This document shows positions 35,829 through 46,760 of a stretch of DNA of 64,000 nt, one piece after another. The position numbers and the translations under genes were made by a program. The stretch is from Leuconostoc palmae (GTDB lineage Bacteria > Bacillota > Bacilli > Lactobacillales > Lactobacillaceae), in assembly GCF_019656075.1 (NCBI RefSeq), contig NZ_BPKZ01000002.1, positions 1-64,000 of the forward strand, given 5' to 3'. A model generated the notes under the pieces. It did no database searches and was not told where the DNA came from. It was given only the letters and a program-made list of their open reading frames with translations. Position 1 is the stretch's first letter, and the number at the start of each line of letters is the position of its first letter.

Positions 35829-35876
35829 AAATGCCGTTCCTTGCGGACCTGTTTGGGATGCAAAAATGGCATTTTT
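35829..35876 (+). terminator. Probable terminator between rpsB and tsf
   Basis: Outer stem AAATGCC/GGCATTT with a small inner hairpin and T-rich tail. Weaker than others here; partial read-through into tsf is likely. Confidence 0.6.
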
Positions 35877-35939
35877 ATTTGTTTGAAACTTTGAAAATCA
35901 TGATATAATCATGTTATAAATATTTAGAGGAGCGCTATA

Positions 35940-36815
35940 ATGGCAATTACTGCAGCACAAGTAAAAGAATTACGTGACAAAACATCTGTTGGTATGATGG
36001 ATGCAAAGAAAGCTTTGGTTGAAGCTGAAGGTGACTTAGAAAAAGCAATTGATTTGCTTCGTGAAAAAGGTATGGCAAAAGCTGCTAAAAAGGGAGACCG
36101 TATTGCAGCTGAAGGTATGACATATGTGGCTGTTAAGGGTAATAAGGCAGCAATAATTGAATTAAATTCAGAAACTGACTTCGTTGCTGGAAATGCTGAG
36201 TTCAACGATTTGTTAAAGGCTGTTGCTAATACTATTGTTGAATTTTCACCTGCCAATGTTGAAGCAGCTTTAGCTTTGGAAGTAGAAGCTGGTCAAACTT
36301 TGAACGATAAAATCATTGGTACAACTCAAATTACGGGTGAAAAAATTACTTTGCGTCGCTTTGCTGTGGTTGAAAAGGCAGATTCGGAAAACTTTGGCGC
36401 ATATTCTCATTTAGCAGGATCTATTTCTGCACTTGTTGTTGTTGATGGTGCTTCAGAAGAAGCTGCAAAAGATATTGCCATGCATATTGCAGCTATTGCA
36501 CCACAATACGTTTCTGATGCTGATGTGCCTTCAGAAGTTGTAGAAAAAGAAAAGGCAGTACAATTAGCATCTGAAGACTTAGCTGGTAAGCCTGATAATA
36601 TTAAAGAAAAGATGGTAGAAGGACGTATTAAAAAGTTCTTGGCCGAAATTTCACTATTGGATCAACCGTTTGTTAAAAATGGGGACCAAACCGTTGAACA
36701 ATTTATTACTTCACAAAACGGATCTGTCAAGTCATTTGTCCGTTATCAAGTAGGAGATGGACTTGAAAAGAAAGTAACTGATTTGGCAGAAGAAGTTGCA
36801 AAGCAATTAGGTTAA
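35940..36815 (+). CDS. tsf: Elongation factor Ts
   Basis: 291 residues. The N-terminal UBA-like domain and the [10 protein letters not shown] signature (about residue 80) contact EF-Tu. The rest forms the dimerisation and C-terminal modules. It recycles GDP from EF-Tu. GAGGAGCG ribosome binding site. A separate promoter is likely: TATAAT (35904-35909) with a TTTGAA -35. Confidence 0.97.
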   Translation: MAITAAQVKELRDKTSVGMMDAKKALVEAEGDLEKAIDLLREKGMAKAAKKGDRIAAEGMTYVAVKGNKAAIIELNSETDFVAGNAEFNDLLKAVANTIVEFSPANVEAALALEVEAGQTLNDKIIGTTQITGEKITLRRFAVVEKADSENFGAYSHLAGSISALVVVDGASEEAAKDIAMHIAAIAPQYVSDADVPSEVVEKEKAVQLASEDLAGKPDNIKEKMVEGRIKKFLAEISLLDQPFVKNGDQTVEQFITSQNGSVKSFVRYQVGDGLEKKVTDLAEEVAKQLG

Positions 36816-36904
36816 TCTTACATAAGAGTGCGTTATCTAAAATGACGTACTTTTTTTGTGGCAATATTTTGCTATAATTGAAGAGATAAAAAAAGAGGTA
36901 AACC

Positions 36905-37630
36905 ATGACAGATATTAAGTACAAACGCGTTTTGATGAAACTTTCTGGTGAAGCATTAGCTGGTGATAAGGGACAGGGAATTGATTTAGATACTGTGTCT
37001 GAAATAGCGAAAGATCTAAAAGAAGTGCATGATTTGGGTACACAAATTGCCATAGTTGTTGGGGGTGGTAACTTGTGGCGTGGAGAACCTGCATCAAAAG
37101 TTGGGATGGAACGTTCGAGAGCTGATTATACGGGAATGTTGGGGACAACAATGAATGCGTTAGTATTGCAAGATGCTTTAGAGCGTGTTGGCGTTGATAC
37201 TCGTGTGCAAACTGCAATTACAATGCAACAAATTGCAGAGCCTTATATCAGAGGACGCGCAATTCGCCATCTAGAAAAAGGTAGAATTGTTATTTTTGCT
37301 GCTGGTACTGGATCACCATATTTCTCAACTGATACAACTGCGGCTTTAAGAGCCAATGAGATTAATGCCGATGCTATTCTTATGGGTAAAAACGGTGTTG
37401 ATGGTATTTATGATTCTGATCCCAATAAAAATGTATCAGCGGTAAAGTATAATGAGCTAACTCATTTAGAGATCTTGAAAAAAGGTCTTAAGGTGATGGA
37501 TTCGACAGCTAGTTCATTATCTATGGATAATAATATGCCACTTGTCGTATTTAATTTAAATACAAAAGGTAACTTAAAGCGCGTTGTTCTCGGAGAAAAT
37601 ATCGGAACCACTGTAACAGGAGAAAAATAA
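36905..37630 (+). CDS. pyrH: UMP kinase
   Basis: 241 residues, amino acid kinase fold. KLSGEALAG (12-20), [10 protein letters not shown] (about 51-60) and the nucleotide-binding [11 protein letters not shown] region identify PyrH. It phosphorylates UMP to UDP and is controlled by GTP/UTP. AGAGG ribosome binding site. The frr start overlaps its stop by one base (TAATG). Confidence 0.97.
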   Translation: MTDIKYKRVLMKLSGEALAGDKGQGIDLDTVSEIAKDLKEVHDLGTQIAIVVGGGNLWRGEPASKVGMERSRADYTGMLGTTMNALVLQDALERVGVDTRVQTAITMQQIAEPYIRGRAIRHLEKGRIVIFAAGTGSPYFSTDTTAALRANEINADAILMGKNGVDGIYDSDPNKNVSAVKYNELTHLEILKKGLKVMDSTASSLSMDNNMPLVVFNLNTKGNLKRVVLGENIGTTVTGEK

Positions 37631-38175
37631 TGACATTTGAATTAACTGACACAAAAAATCGTATGCATGGTGCTCAAGAGGCATTGCAGCGTGAATTGGG
37701 AAGTATCCGGACAGGAAGGGCAAATCCTCGTATATTAGATCGTATTGAGGTTGAGTATTATGGTGCTATGACACCATTAAACCAAGTTGCTTCTATTTCA
37801 GTGCCTGAGGCGCGTATCCTTTTAATTACACCTTTTGATAAGTCAGTTCTTGAGGAAATCATTAGAGCAATCAATATGTCAGATTTGGGACTCAATCCAT
37901 CATCAGACGGGAATATTGTGAGATTGGCTATTCCTCAAATGACTGAGGAAGGGCGAAAAGATTTAGCGAAGCAGGTCAAAGCAGAAGCTGAAAAAGCAAA
38001 AGTTTCTGTTAGAAATGTGAGACGTGATGCTATGGATTCTGTTAAAAAAGATAAAGAAATGCCAGAAGATGACGTTCGTAAAGCTGAGAATGATATTCAG
38101 AAGTTAACGGATGATAACATTAAAGCAATCGATGCGATTGCAGCGGATAAAGAAAAAGAATTATTAAATATTTGA
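37630..38175 (+). CDS. frr: Ribosome recycling factor
   Basis: 181 residues. The three-helix bundle holds the conserved GRANPRILDRIEVEYYG (about 29-45) and VRNVRRDAMD (near 127). With EF-G it splits terminated ribosomes. It is translationally coupled to pyrH. Confidence 0.97.
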   Translation: MTFELTDTKNRMHGAQEALQRELGSIRTGRANPRILDRIEVEYYGAMTPLNQVASISVPEARILLITPFDKSVLEEIIRAINMSDLGLNPSSDGNIVRLAIPQMTEEGRKDLAKQVKAEAEKAKVSVRNVRRDAMDSVKKDKEMPEDDVRKAENDIQKLTDDNIKAIDAIAADKEKELLNI

Positions 38176-38269
38176 TGTAAGTTAACTATAATTTAAAGCT
38201 TAAAAAAACGAAATTTTAAACATTATTTTCGATTTTTCTGATTTTGAGTAATATTATCTACACTTAGTC
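38176..38269 (+). other. AT-rich spacer after frr
   Basis: This is the first part of a 327-base gene-free stretch. I see no ORF or clear terminator in it. The rest of the stretch is the glyQ promoter and T-box leader. Confidence 0.4.
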
Positions 38270-38298
38270 TTGACGTTTGGCATAATTCCATGCATAAT
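38270..38298 (+). promoter_or_regulatory. Candidate promoter of the glyQS T-box transcript
   Basis: -35 TTGACG (38270-38275), 17-bp spacer, -10 CATAAT (38293-38298). If real, the leader before the T-box core is only about 90 nt. A 7-bp complementarity between 38273-38279 and 38316-38322 raises the rival possibility that these bases are instead part of Stem I. Confidence 0.55.
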
Positions 38299-38299
38299 A

Positions 38300-38456
38300 T
38301 AAACATTGGTGTTTACAAACGTAGAAGTCATGTGGCGGTGATTGAGGGCGTAGACATTTCGAGTGTCTGAAAGCAATCCTTTCAGGAAATCAGGTGGAAC
38401 CGCGCGCAAGCGTCCTGATGTCAAATTATTTTGACATTGGGAGCTTGCGCTTTTTA
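38300..38456 (+). promoter_or_regulatory. T-box leader of glyQS
   Basis: T-box core TGGAACCGCG (38395-38404). A two-part terminator follows: GCGCAAG/CTTGCGC outer and ATGTCAAA/TTTGACAT inner stem, then TTTTT (38404-38456). A hairpin AGACA/TGTCT lies before the core. GGC glycine triplets occur at 38334-38336, in an 8-base hairpin loop, and at 38347-38349. Uncharged tRNA-Gly would promote glyQS read-through. Which GGC is the specifier is not settled. Confidence 0.9.
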
Positions 38457-38502
38457 TTTGTCATAAATTTAAACTATCAAATAGTAAAATGGAGCAATCA
38501 AT

Positions 38503-39447
38503 ATGCTAAATGAAAAATTATCCTTACAAGATATTATCCTAACTTTGCAGCAGTATTGGGCAAAGCAAGGGGCAAATTTAATGCAAGCCTACGATAATGA
38601 AGTTGGAGCTGGGACACAGTCTCCGTATACTTTCTTACGTGCTAACGGACCAGAACCATGGAATGCTGCATATGTGCAGCCATCTCGTCGTCCTGCAGAT
38701 GGGCGTTATGGTGATAATCCAAATAGACTATTCCAACATCATCAATTTCAGGTAGTTATGAAGCCCAGTCCTGATAATATACAAGAATTATATTTGGGTT
38801 CTTTAGAGGCTTTAGGAATCAAGCTACTCGAACATGATATTCGTTTTGTAGAAGATAATTGGGAAAATCCGTCAATGGGTGCTGCTGGAATCGGATGGGA
38901 AGTCTGGCTTGACGGCATGGAAGTAACACAGTTTACTTATTTTCAACAAGTTGGTGGTATAGAAGTAGATTCTGTAACTGCAGAGGTAACATATGGATTA
39001 GAAAGATTAGCATCGTACATTCAAGACGTACCTACGGTTTACGATCTTGAATGGGGAAATGGTGTTTTATATGGTGACATTTTTAAAGAACCAGAATATG
39101 AACATTCAAAATATGCTTTTGAAGATTCAGACCAATCAATGTTGTTACGCCATTTTGATGAATTTGAATCAGAGGCAACCCGACTACTTGATTTAGGACT
39201 GGTACATCCCGCCTATGATTATATCTTAAAGTCATCACATGTTTTCAATTTGCTAGATGCAAGTGGTAGTGTATCTGTGACTGAAAGAGCAGGATTTTTA
39301 CATCGTATTCGAACAATGGCGCGACGAGTATCCAAAGTTTTTATTGAAGAAAGAGCTAAGCTTAAATTCCCATTGCTTAAAGATGCGACATTACGTGAAA
39401 AGTATATAGGTAAGAATGGTAAGTATGCATCAAAGGAGGACAAGTAA
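38503..39447 (+). CDS. glyQ: Glycyl-tRNA synthetase alpha subunit
   Basis: 314 residues, class II catalytic chain of the alpha2beta2 enzyme. The [20 protein letters not shown] start, [15 protein letters not shown] and [14 protein letters not shown] segments are hallmarks. It charges tRNA-Gly together with GlyS. GGAGC ribosome binding site. The glyS ribosome binding site AAGGAGG lies inside its last codons. Confidence 0.97.
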   Translation: MLNEKLSLQDIILTLQQYWAKQGANLMQAYDNEVGAGTQSPYTFLRANGPEPWNAAYVQPSRRPADGRYGDNPNRLFQHHQFQVVMKPSPDNIQELYLGSLEALGIKLLEHDIRFVEDNWENPSMGAAGIGWEVWLDGMEVTQFTYFQQVGGIEVDSVTAEVTYGLERLASYIQDVPTVYDLEWGNGVLYGDIFKEPEYEHSKYAFEDSDQSMLLRHFDEFESEATRLLDLGLVHPAYDYILKSSHVFNLLDASGSVSVTERAGFLHRIRTMARRVSKVFIEERAKLKFPLLKDATLREKYIGKNGKYASKEDK

Positions 39448-39449
39448 CG

Positions 39450-41510
39450 ATGTCAACATTTTTATTAGAAATAGGTTTAGAAGAAATTCCAGCCCATCTT
39501 GTTACAAGTGCTGAGTCTCAGCTTGTTGAACTTACACAACATTTTTTGAATGATCATCGATTAGAAGTAGAGAGTGTTAAACCATACTCTACGCCACGTA
39601 GATTAGCCGTACAGTTAATAGGTGTTGCTGATTCATCAAAATCACTTTCTGAAGAAAAACGTGGACCATCAATTGAACGTGCTAAAGATGCTAATGGTGA
39701 GTGGTCAAAAGCAGCTCAAGGATTTGCTCGTGGACAACAAGCCGATACATCTGATTTTGAAGAACGTGATGGTTACGTTTGGTTAACAAAACGTACTCCC
39801 GGCGTGGATGCTAACATAATCCTCGAAAAAATTGGTGAAGAAGTCATTAAAAAAATGAAATTCACTACCTACATGAAATGGGCTAACCATTCCTTTTTAT
39901 ATGTTAGACCAATTAGATGGATAGTTGCTTTATTAGATTCTAAGATAATTGAATTTAATATTTTGGATGTTTCGAGTGGTCGTATTACGAGAGGACACCG
40001 GTTCTTATCAACGGATCATATTGAAATAGAAAATGCTGATGAGTATCAAACAACATTAAGTAATGCATATGTTATTGCTGATGCATTAGAGAGAAAAGAA
40101 AAGATAGTTTCTCAACTTAAAAACATAGCATTAGATAATGATTGGGTACTTACATTAGACAACCAACCAGCACAAGAATTACTTGAAGAAGTTAACAATA
40201 TTGTTGAATGGCCAACAGCTTTTGCAGGTGATTTTGATGAAAAATACTTAGAGATACCTGACGAAGTTTTGATAACTTCGATGCGAGAACATCAACGTTT
40301 TTTCTTTGTAACTAATCAATCAGGAGAACTACTACCACACTTTTTATCTGTTAGAAATGGTGATGAAAATAATATTACAAATGTTGTCGCTGGTAATGAA
40401 AAAGTTTTGGTTGCTCGACTTGAAGATGCAGAATTTTTCTACAGAGAAGATCAACAAAAATCTATAGAAGATTACATGACTAAAATTAAATCTTTAATTT
40501 TTCATGAAAAAATAGGTACTGTTGAAGAACACATGCTACGTGTTGGTCATTTGAGCAACAACATCGCTAAGACACTCAAATTTAGTTCTGTTGCACAAGA
40601 AAATCTTCAAAGAGCATCAGAAATTTACAAGTTTGATCTGATGACAGGCATGGTTGGCGAATTTGATGAATTACAAGGAATTATGGGCGAACATTATGCT
40701 CAAAAATTTGGTGAAAACCAGCAAGTTGCACTTGCAATCAAAGAACACTATATGCCTAAATCGGCGATTAGTGAAACAGCCACCAGTGATATAGGTGCAG
40801 TATTGGCTATTGCTGATAAGATAGACACTATCGTAACATTTTTCTCGGCTGGTCTAATCCCTTCAGGTTCTAATGACCCATATGGATTAAGGCGAGCAGC
40901 TACGGGTGTAGTCAGAACAATAAAGGCTAAAGGATGGAATCTGGATTTAAAGCCATTAATATCACAATTTATTGAACAATCAGGCAAAGTGGCAAATGAA
41001 GCTAATGTAAGCGACATTTTGACATTTATTTTAGATCGTGTGCGTAAATTAGCTGTCGATGCTGGTATGCGACAGGATATTATTGCGGCTGGTTCTGCAA
41101 ATGCTGGTAAGGTCAATATTTTGCATATTTTTGATAGAATAGCTACTTTGAGTGAACATCAAAATGATAAAGATTTCCGATCAATAATAGAATCACTGAC
41201 TAGAGTAGCTCGCCTAGCAAAAAAAGAGCCTGTGACACAAAGTATTAACCCTGATTTATTTGAAAATGCTAGTGAATCAAAGCTGTATAAAGCAGTTGAA
41301 ACACTGGAAGATTCTATGGCGATTTCTGAAGGAACAGATGTGTTATATGAATCTTTGGCAACGTTACAAGATCCTATCACAGAATATTTTGATACAACAA
41401 TGGTTAATGATGAAAATGTGGATGTTAGATTGAATCGCTATGCACAACTCAATCAAATTAATAATCTAATTGAACAGTTAGGTGATTTAGAATTAATTGT
41501 AATCAAATAG
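39450..41510 (+). CDS. glyS: Glycyl-tRNA synthetase beta subunit
   Basis: 686 residues. N-terminal LLEIGLEEIPAHLV, KRGPSIERAKD, EWPTAFAGDFD and an HD-like central part, with a C-terminal anticodon-binding domain. It forms the tRNA-binding part of the synthetase. It begins 2 bases after glyQ. Confidence 0.97.
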   Translation: MSTFLLEIGLEEIPAHLVTSAESQLVELTQHFLNDHRLEVESVKPYSTPRRLAVQLIGVADSSKSLSEEKRGPSIERAKDANGEWSKAAQGFARGQQADTSDFEERDGYVWLTKRTPGVDANIILEKIGEEVIKKMKFTTYMKWANHSFLYVRPIRWIVALLDSKIIEFNILDVSSGRITRGHRFLSTDHIEIENADEYQTTLSNAYVIADALERKEKIVSQLKNIALDNDWVLTLDNQPAQELLEEVNNIVEWPTAFAGDFDEKYLEIPDEVLITSMREHQRFFFVTNQSGELLPHFLSVRNGDENNITNVVAGNEKVLVARLEDAEFFYREDQQKSIEDYMTKIKSLIFHEKIGTVEEHMLRVGHLSNNIAKTLKFSSVAQENLQRASEIYKFDLMTGMVGEFDELQGIMGEHYAQKFGENQQVALAIKEHYMPKSAISETATSDIGAVLAIADKIDTIVTFFSAGLIPSGSNDPYGLRRAATGVVRTIKAKGWNLDLKPLISQFIEQSGKVANEANVSDILTFILDRVRKLAVDAGMRQDIIAAGSANAGKVNILHIFDRIATLSEHQNDKDFRSIIESLTRVARLAKKEPVTQSINPDLFENASESKLYKAVETLEDSMAISEGTDVLYESLATLQDPITEYFDTTMVNDENVDVRLNRYAQLNQINNLIEQLGDLELIVIK

Positions 41511-41515
41511 GATTT

Positions 41516-41577
41516 TTATTAAAAGTGGAACCCAAAATGTTGTTTTTACACATTTTCAGTACCACTTTTTTAATAAT
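41516..41577 (+). terminator. Terminator of glyQS
   Basis: Stem TTATTAAAAGTGG/CCACTTTTTTAATAA (41516-41528 with 41562-41576), plus an inner AAAATGT/ACATTTT helix. Confidence 0.75.
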
Positions 41578-41641
41578 ATTCATGATAAAATGAAAGAGAT
41601 AGAATAGTTAAGGAAAGCACAGTTGTGTGCTAAAGATAAAG

Positions 41642-43495
41642 ATGACAGAAATTAATTTAGCAGCACTTGAAGAACGCCAAAAGCATATTAGGAATTTTTC
41701 AATTGTGGCACATATTGACCATGGGAAATCAACCATAGCTGATCGTATTCTGGAACAAACACATACGGTAGCTGAACGTGATATGCAAAACCAATTACTT
41801 GATACAATGGATCTTGAGAGAGAACGTGGTATTACCATAAAGTTAAATGCAGTTGAAGTACATTATGACGCACAAGATGGTGAAACTTATATATTCCATT
41901 TGATCGATACACCAGGGCATGTTGACTTTTCATATGAAGTTTCAAGATCTTTGGCAGCTGCTGAAGGGGCGATTTTAGTAGTTGATGCAGCACAAGGTGT
42001 TGAAGCTCAGACTTTAGCAAACGTCTATTTAGCATTGGATAATGATTTAGATATATTACCGGTTATCAACAAAATTGATTTACCTGCAGCTGATGCTGAA
42101 AAAGTTAGGGCGGAGATTGAAGATGTAATTGGTATCGATGCCTCTGAAGCAGTATTGGCCTCTGCAAAAAAGGGTATTGGTATACCAGAATTGCTGGAAA
42201 AAATTGTTACGCAATTGCCTGCACCAACAGGTAGCCTAACAGCACCATTACGGGCATTAATTTTTGATTCAGCTTATGATCCTTATCGTGGTGTGGTTGT
42301 TAATATGCGTGTTCGAGAAGGAATAGTCAAGCCAGGTGATAAAGTTAGGATGATGAATACTGGTGCCGAATATGAGGTTAACGAAGTTGGTGTGATGTCT
42401 CCAACAGCTCAAAAAAGAGACTATCTGATGGCAGGAGATGTAGGTTATCTCACTGCTTCTATTAAAGATATCCATACAACACATTCTGGAGATACAATTA
42501 CCTTAGTTAATAACCCAGCAAGTGAGCCATTGGGTGGCTATAAGCAGATGACACCAATGGTTTATTCAGGTCTGTATCCATCTGATAATGCAAAATATGC
42601 GGATCTAAGGGATGCTTTAGAAAAATTACAATTAAACGATGCAGCACTAACTTTTGAACCTGAAACTTCACAAGCACTCGGCTTTGGTTATCGTGTAGGC
42701 TTTTTAGGTCTGTTACATATGGATGTAATCCAAGAAAGATTAGAACGAGAATTTAATTTAGATCTAGTAACGACAGCACCTTCAGTGACCTACCATGTTA
42801 CAACTAATGAAGGGGATATGACTGAAATCGAAAATCCTTCTGAAATGCCTGAACCTTCAAAAATTAAGTTTATTGAAGAACCTTATGTTGATGCACAAAT
42901 TATGGTGCCAAATGAGTATGTAGGTGCAGTAATGGAGTTAGCCCAAAGAAAACGTGGTGAATTTGATACAATGGAGTACCTTGACGAAAACCGTGTGAAT
43001 GTTAAATATAAAATACCACTTTCCGAAATTATTTTTAATTTCTTTGATAAACTAAAATCAAGTACGCGAGGTTATGCTTCACTTGATTATGAAATTTCTG
43101 GTTACCGGCAATCTGATTTAGTGAAAATTGACATATTGTTGAATTCGGAAAAAGTTGATGCCCTAAGTTTTATTGTTCATCGCGATTTTGCCGCTGAAAG
43201 AGGTCGAGTGATTACATCAAAGTTAAAAGAGATTATTCCAAGACAAAATTTTGAGATTCCAGTTCAAGCTGCAATTGGCGCAAAAATACTTGCTCGTACA
43301 AATATTAAAGCATATCGTAAGGATGTAACAGCTAAAATTCATACAGGAGATCCTGATAGAAGAGCTAAATTACTTGATAAGCAAAAACGTGGAAAAGCTC
43401 GAATGAAGTCTGTAGGGACGGTAGATGTTCCGCAAGAAGCCTTTATGGCTGTATTAAAAACAGATGATGATGTACAATATGCACGAGGCAATTGA
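41642..43495 (+). CDS. lepA: Elongation factor 4 (LepA)
   Basis: 617 residues from the ATG at 41642. GTPase domain with [21 protein letters not shown] (switch I), DTPGHVD and NKIDLPAAD. The LepA-specific C-terminal domain ends with [30 protein letters not shown]-type sequence (conserved region near residue 560). It back-translocates stalled ribosomes. Start is uncertain: a GTG at 41627, 12 bases after AAGGA, adds five residues, while the ATG has only a weak AAAGATAAAG before it. Confidence 0.95.
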   Translation: MTEINLAALEERQKHIRNFSIVAHIDHGKSTIADRILEQTHTVAERDMQNQLLDTMDLERERGITIKLNAVEVHYDAQDGETYIFHLIDTPGHVDFSYEVSRSLAAAEGAILVVDAAQGVEAQTLANVYLALDNDLDILPVINKIDLPAADAEKVRAEIEDVIGIDASEAVLASAKKGIGIPELLEKIVTQLPAPTGSLTAPLRALIFDSAYDPYRGVVVNMRVREGIVKPGDKVRMMNTGAEYEVNEVGVMSPTAQKRDYLMAGDVGYLTASIKDIHTTHSGDTITLVNNPASEPLGGYKQMTPMVYSGLYPSDNAKYADLRDALEKLQLNDAALTFEPETSQALGFGYRVGFLGLLHMDVIQERLEREFNLDLVTTAPSVTYHVTTNEGDMTEIENPSEMPEPSKIKFIEEPYVDAQIMVPNEYVGAVMELAQRKRGEFDTMEYLDENRVNVKYKIPLSEIIFNFFDKLKSSTRGYASLDYEISGYRQSDLVKIDILLNSEKVDALSFIVHRDFAAERGRVITSKLKEIIPRQNFEIPVQAAIGAKILARTNIKAYRKDVTAKIHTGDPDRRAKLLDKQKRGKARMKSVGTVDVPQEAFMAVLKTDDDVQYARGN

Positions 43496-43525
43496 TTGCC
43501 GTTAAACTGATGGGGAGACTAGCTT

Positions 43526-44593
43526 ATGCCGATTTTAGATAAAATAAAGCAGTTATGGCCGTTTAACAATTATATCAGGATGAAAAGCGTGGGATTTGAT
43601 CATGCTTTACCAATTAGTTCGCCTAATGTTTTTTTTGAAAAAAATGTGCTAAAACCAAAACCAAAAAAAGGCGAAATATTAGTCAAAGTAGTAGCTAGCG
43701 CCATTAACCCAGTTGATATTAAGATGAGACTTAATTATCATAATCCTGGAGAATTTCGCATACTAGGATTTGATGCTGTTGGTTACGTTGAAGATATTGG
43801 ACAAGATGTTGACACTTTTAGTATCGGAGATAAAGTTTTTTACGCAGGACAACAAATAACAAATGGCGCTTTGAGTGAATATCAAACAGTGAAAGCAAGC
43901 CTCGTTGGTCATGCACCTTTGTCATTAAAAAATCATGAAATAGCTGCTATGCCGCTCACTTCAATAACTGCATTTGAAATCATGAATGAAGCTTTTAACC
44001 TTGAAGTGAGATCTAATATTGCAGAGAAAAAAACAATTCTCATTATTAATGGAGCTGGTGGTGTGGGATCTATTTTGATTCAATTGGCTAAATATATGGG
44101 GATGACGGTAGTAACAACAGCTTCTCAAGCCAGATCTGTCTCATGGGTAAAAAATCTTGGAGCAGATTACATTTTAGACTATCATCAAAATTTAGAAAAG
44201 CAACTAAAAAACATTCAGCATGAATCCGTTGATTATGTGGCTATTTTGCATGATACAAGTGCTTATTTTGATTTTGCAGCACGAATAATTAAACCCTTCG
44301 GTAGAATTACATCGATTGTTGACACAAAGGTGCCAATAGATATAGGCCCCTTAAAAAACATCGGTGCGCAATTTAATTGGGTGTTTATGTTTGCCAAAGG
44401 TAATTTTGAAATTAATATGCAAAGTCAGGGAAAAGCGTTAAATAACATTGCAGAACTAATTGACTTGGGAGTCATTCAATCGACAGTTACAAAAACATTA
44501 AAAGGATTATCCGCTGATAATGTTATTCAAGCTACAAAAATGATTGAAGATGGGCACAATATTGGAAAAGTAGTGATTGACTATGAGGATTAA
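43526..44593 (+). CDS. Medium-chain dehydrogenase/reductase, quinone oxidoreductase-like
   Basis: 355 residues. GroES-like N-terminal half with VKVVASAINPVDIKMR. Rossmann half with INGAGGVGSILIQLAKYMG (nucleotide binding, about 174-192). The structural zinc cysteines are absent, which points to the zinc-independent quinone oxidoreductase or 'zinc-type alcohol dehydrogenase-like' group using NADPH. Substrate is unknown. GGGGAG ribosome binding site. prmA follows 2 bases after the stop. Confidence 0.85.
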   Translation: MPILDKIKQLWPFNNYIRMKSVGFDHALPISSPNVFFEKNVLKPKPKKGEILVKVVASAINPVDIKMRLNYHNPGEFRILGFDAVGYVEDIGQDVDTFSIGDKVFYAGQQITNGALSEYQTVKASLVGHAPLSLKNHEIAAMPLTSITAFEIMNEAFNLEVRSNIAEKKTILIINGAGGVGSILIQLAKYMGMTVVTTASQARSVSWVKNLGADYILDYHQNLEKQLKNIQHESVDYVAILHDTSAYFDFAARIIKPFGRITSIVDTKVPIDIGPLKNIGAQFNWVFMFAKGNFEINMQSQGKALNNIAELIDLGVIQSTVTKTLKGLSADNVIQATKMIEDGHNIGKVVIDYED

Positions 44594-44595
44594 TA

Positions 44596-45477
44596 ATGAA
44601 ATGGCAATCTATTAGTATTGAAACAAATTATGCAGCTGTTGAAGCAGTGACGGAAATTCTTTTGACAGCCGGAGCGGATGGGGTTCAAATTGAAGAAAGC
44701 ACCACTACGCTAACAGTTATAGCTTATTACCCTCAAGACGAACAATTTAAAAATATTTTTAATCAAGTAAATAAAAACCTTAATCAACTTGAAACGTTTG
44801 ATATAGATGCATCCCCTGCCAATATATATACCAATGTAACGTCTCAGACTGATTGGGATAATAATTGGAAAACATACTACCATTCACAACGTATTACGCG
44901 TCACTTTACGGTAGTACCCTCATGGGAATCATTTAATCCTGAGCAAAAAGATGAATATCCAATTATTATGGATCCACAATTAGCTTTTGGTACAGGGACT
45001 CACGAAACAACCAAGTTGATGATACAAGCTTTAGAAACTGTTGTTCGCGGTGGAGAATCTATGATTGACGTTGGTACAGGATCCGGGGTACTAGCTGTTG
45101 CTGCAAAGCATTTAGGTGTACAGAACATTTTGGCAACAGATATAGATGAAATGTCTGTAGAAGTTGCTAAAGAAAATATTAAATTAAATTCTAGTGCAGG
45201 AAACATAGAATTAATGGTCAGTGATTTACTTGAACAGGTAGATATCAAACCAGTTGATTTAATTGTGGCTAACATTCTAGCTGATGTTATCGAAAGGTTA
45301 ATCCCTCAAACTATACCCCTTTTAAAAAAATCAGGATATTTTCTGGTTTCTGGCATATATGATGATATTGAATCGCATATTACTGAGGAATTAGAAAAAA
45401 ATGGCTATTATATTGTTCAAAAATCTCAAATGGGAAAGTGGCACAGTTACATAGCAAAATTAAAGGAAATAAAATAA
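44596..45477 (+). CDS. prmA: Ribosomal protein L11 methyltransferase
   Basis: 293 residues. The N-terminal L11-recognition domain is followed by a SAM domain with LAFGTGTHETTKL, DVGTGSGVLAVAA and LIVANILADVI. It trimethylates L11 amino groups. The stop overlaps the rsmE start (TAATG). The prmA-rsmE pair is a common Firmicutes arrangement. Confidence 0.95.
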   Translation: MKWQSISIETNYAAVEAVTEILLTAGADGVQIEESTTTLTVIAYYPQDEQFKNIFNQVNKNLNQLETFDIDASPANIYTNVTSQTDWDNNWKTYYHSQRITRHFTVVPSWESFNPEQKDEYPIIMDPQLAFGTGTHETTKLMIQALETVVRGGESMIDVGTGSGVLAVAAKHLGVQNILATDIDEMSVEVAKENIKLNSSAGNIELMVSDLLEQVDIKPVDLIVANILADVIERLIPQTIPLLKKSGYFLVSGIYDDIESHITEELEKNGYYIVQKSQMGKWHSYIAKLKEIK

Positions 45478-46211
45478 TGCAACGTTATTTTTTAAATCGA
45501 CTGATTGATGACAAAATCATATTAACTTCAGATCAAGATATTTTTAAACATTTTGGGAAGGTAATGAGAGCTAGAATTGGTTCAAAGGCTGAATTTGTCG
45601 ATAGTAACCAATCAGTTTTTGTAGGAGAGGTTGACAGTGTATCCAACGATATTATTAGTATTAAAGTTGTCTCAAAAATTAACACTAATTCTGAATTACC
45701 TATCGAAGTAACAATCGTTGTATCACCTTTAAAAAATGATCGATCAGATTGGCTTATTCAAAAAGCAACAGAATTAGGGGTCAATCATATTATTATGGCC
45801 GATATGAAAAGAACAGTAGTTGATTGGCATAAGCAACTGGCTAAAAAGCAAGCTCGGTTTGAAAAGATTGCTAAGTCAGCAGCTGAGCAGTCACATCGAT
45901 TAATGATTCCAAGTATTGAATTTGTGAATTGGCAGACAGTTTGTAACATGAAGAAAGATACTGGCATAGTTGCTTGGGAAGAATCGGCTAAGGCTGGTGA
46001 AAAATTGGCGTTTGTTACTCAAATCACTGATCAAGATTTAAAACATCTTGTTTTAGTTTTTGGTCCAGAAGGTGGGCTGACTACTGAAGAATTAGAAATA
46101 CTAGAATCAAATGGTTATATAGCTGCAGGCTTGGGTCCTAGAATTTTAAGGGCTGAAACAGCTCCTTTGTATGCGCTATCAGCAATTAGTACATTATGTG
46201 AATTAAGTTAA
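45477..46211 (+). CDS. rsmE: 16S rRNA m3U1498 methyltransferase
   Basis: 244 residues from the ATG at 45477 (AAGGAA upstream). N-terminal PUA-like domain, then a SPOUT knot with VFGPEGGLT and LGPRILRAETAPLYAL, the SAM-binding signatures. It methylates U1498 of 16S rRNA. Confidence 0.94.
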   Translation: MQRYFLNRLIDDKIILTSDQDIFKHFGKVMRARIGSKAEFVDSNQSVFVGEVDSVSNDIISIKVVSKINTNSELPIEVTIVVSPLKNDRSDWLIQKATELGVNHIIMADMKRTVVDWHKQLAKKQARFEKIAKSAAEQSHRLMIPSIEFVNWQTVCNMKKDTGIVAWEESAKAGEKLAFVTQITDQDLKHLVLVFGPEGGLTTEELEILESNGYIAAGLGPRILRAETAPLYALSAISTLCELS

Positions 46212-46255
46212 AATAAGATAAAAATTAAAGTATGCTCGTTTGAAAGGCAATTATT

Positions 46256-46681
46256 ATGAAATTAATTTTAAAAAAGGACTATTGTATCCAAATTGCAATT
46301 ATTTTGTTTATAGCGATTGTTCTGCCATGGATTTTGAACATTGTCAGTTTAAATGATGTATGGAAAATTATTGTTATTTATTTGCTGTTAAATAGTATAT
46401 ATGCATTGTATTTAGGATTTGAGACTCGAAAAAAAGGATATTCACCATTCATTTTACTTGGATTACCAATCATTTTTGCAATATTCACCACATTCTTTTT
46501 TGAGTTAGTCTCATCATCTTATGGTTATTACTTGGCATTATTATATTTAACACTTAGCCTATTTACATTTTTTGGTGATACTAGCGATGATCCTGATGAG
46601 AATCTGATTCCCATTGAAAGTGGTTTTCAAGATCTCGACAGTATAGACCATGAAAATGTTAGTTTAGCGTCTAAACAATAA
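46256..46681 (+). CDS. Four-helix membrane protein of unknown function
   Basis: 141 residues. Four hydrophobic segments (about 10-30, 36-53, 61-80, 86-106) with an acidic C-terminal tail (DTSDDPDENLIPIE). The N-terminus is positive, so both ends are probably cytoplasmic. The ribosome binding site GAAAGG is reasonable. The family is not recognised. It stands between rsmE and the ABC-F gene with its own downstream hairpin. Confidence 0.7.
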   Translation: MKLILKKDYCIQIAIILFIAIVLPWILNIVSLNDVWKIIVIYLLLNSIYALYLGFETRKKGYSPFILLGLPIIFAIFTTFFFELVSSSYGYYLALLYLTLSLFTFFGDTSDDPDENLIPIESGFQDLDSIDHENVSLASKQ

Positions 46682-46708
46682 CTCAAATCTTAAAATTTGA
46701 GTTATTGT
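46679..46708 (+). terminator. Weak hairpin after the membrane protein gene
   Basis: 11-bp stem AATAACTCAAA/TTTGAGTTATT with no long T run after it, so efficiency is doubtful. Confidence 0.4.
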
Positions 46709-46760
46709 TTAGATTAAAATTACTAATCAACTTTACTTTTCTGGTATAGTTATAATAACT

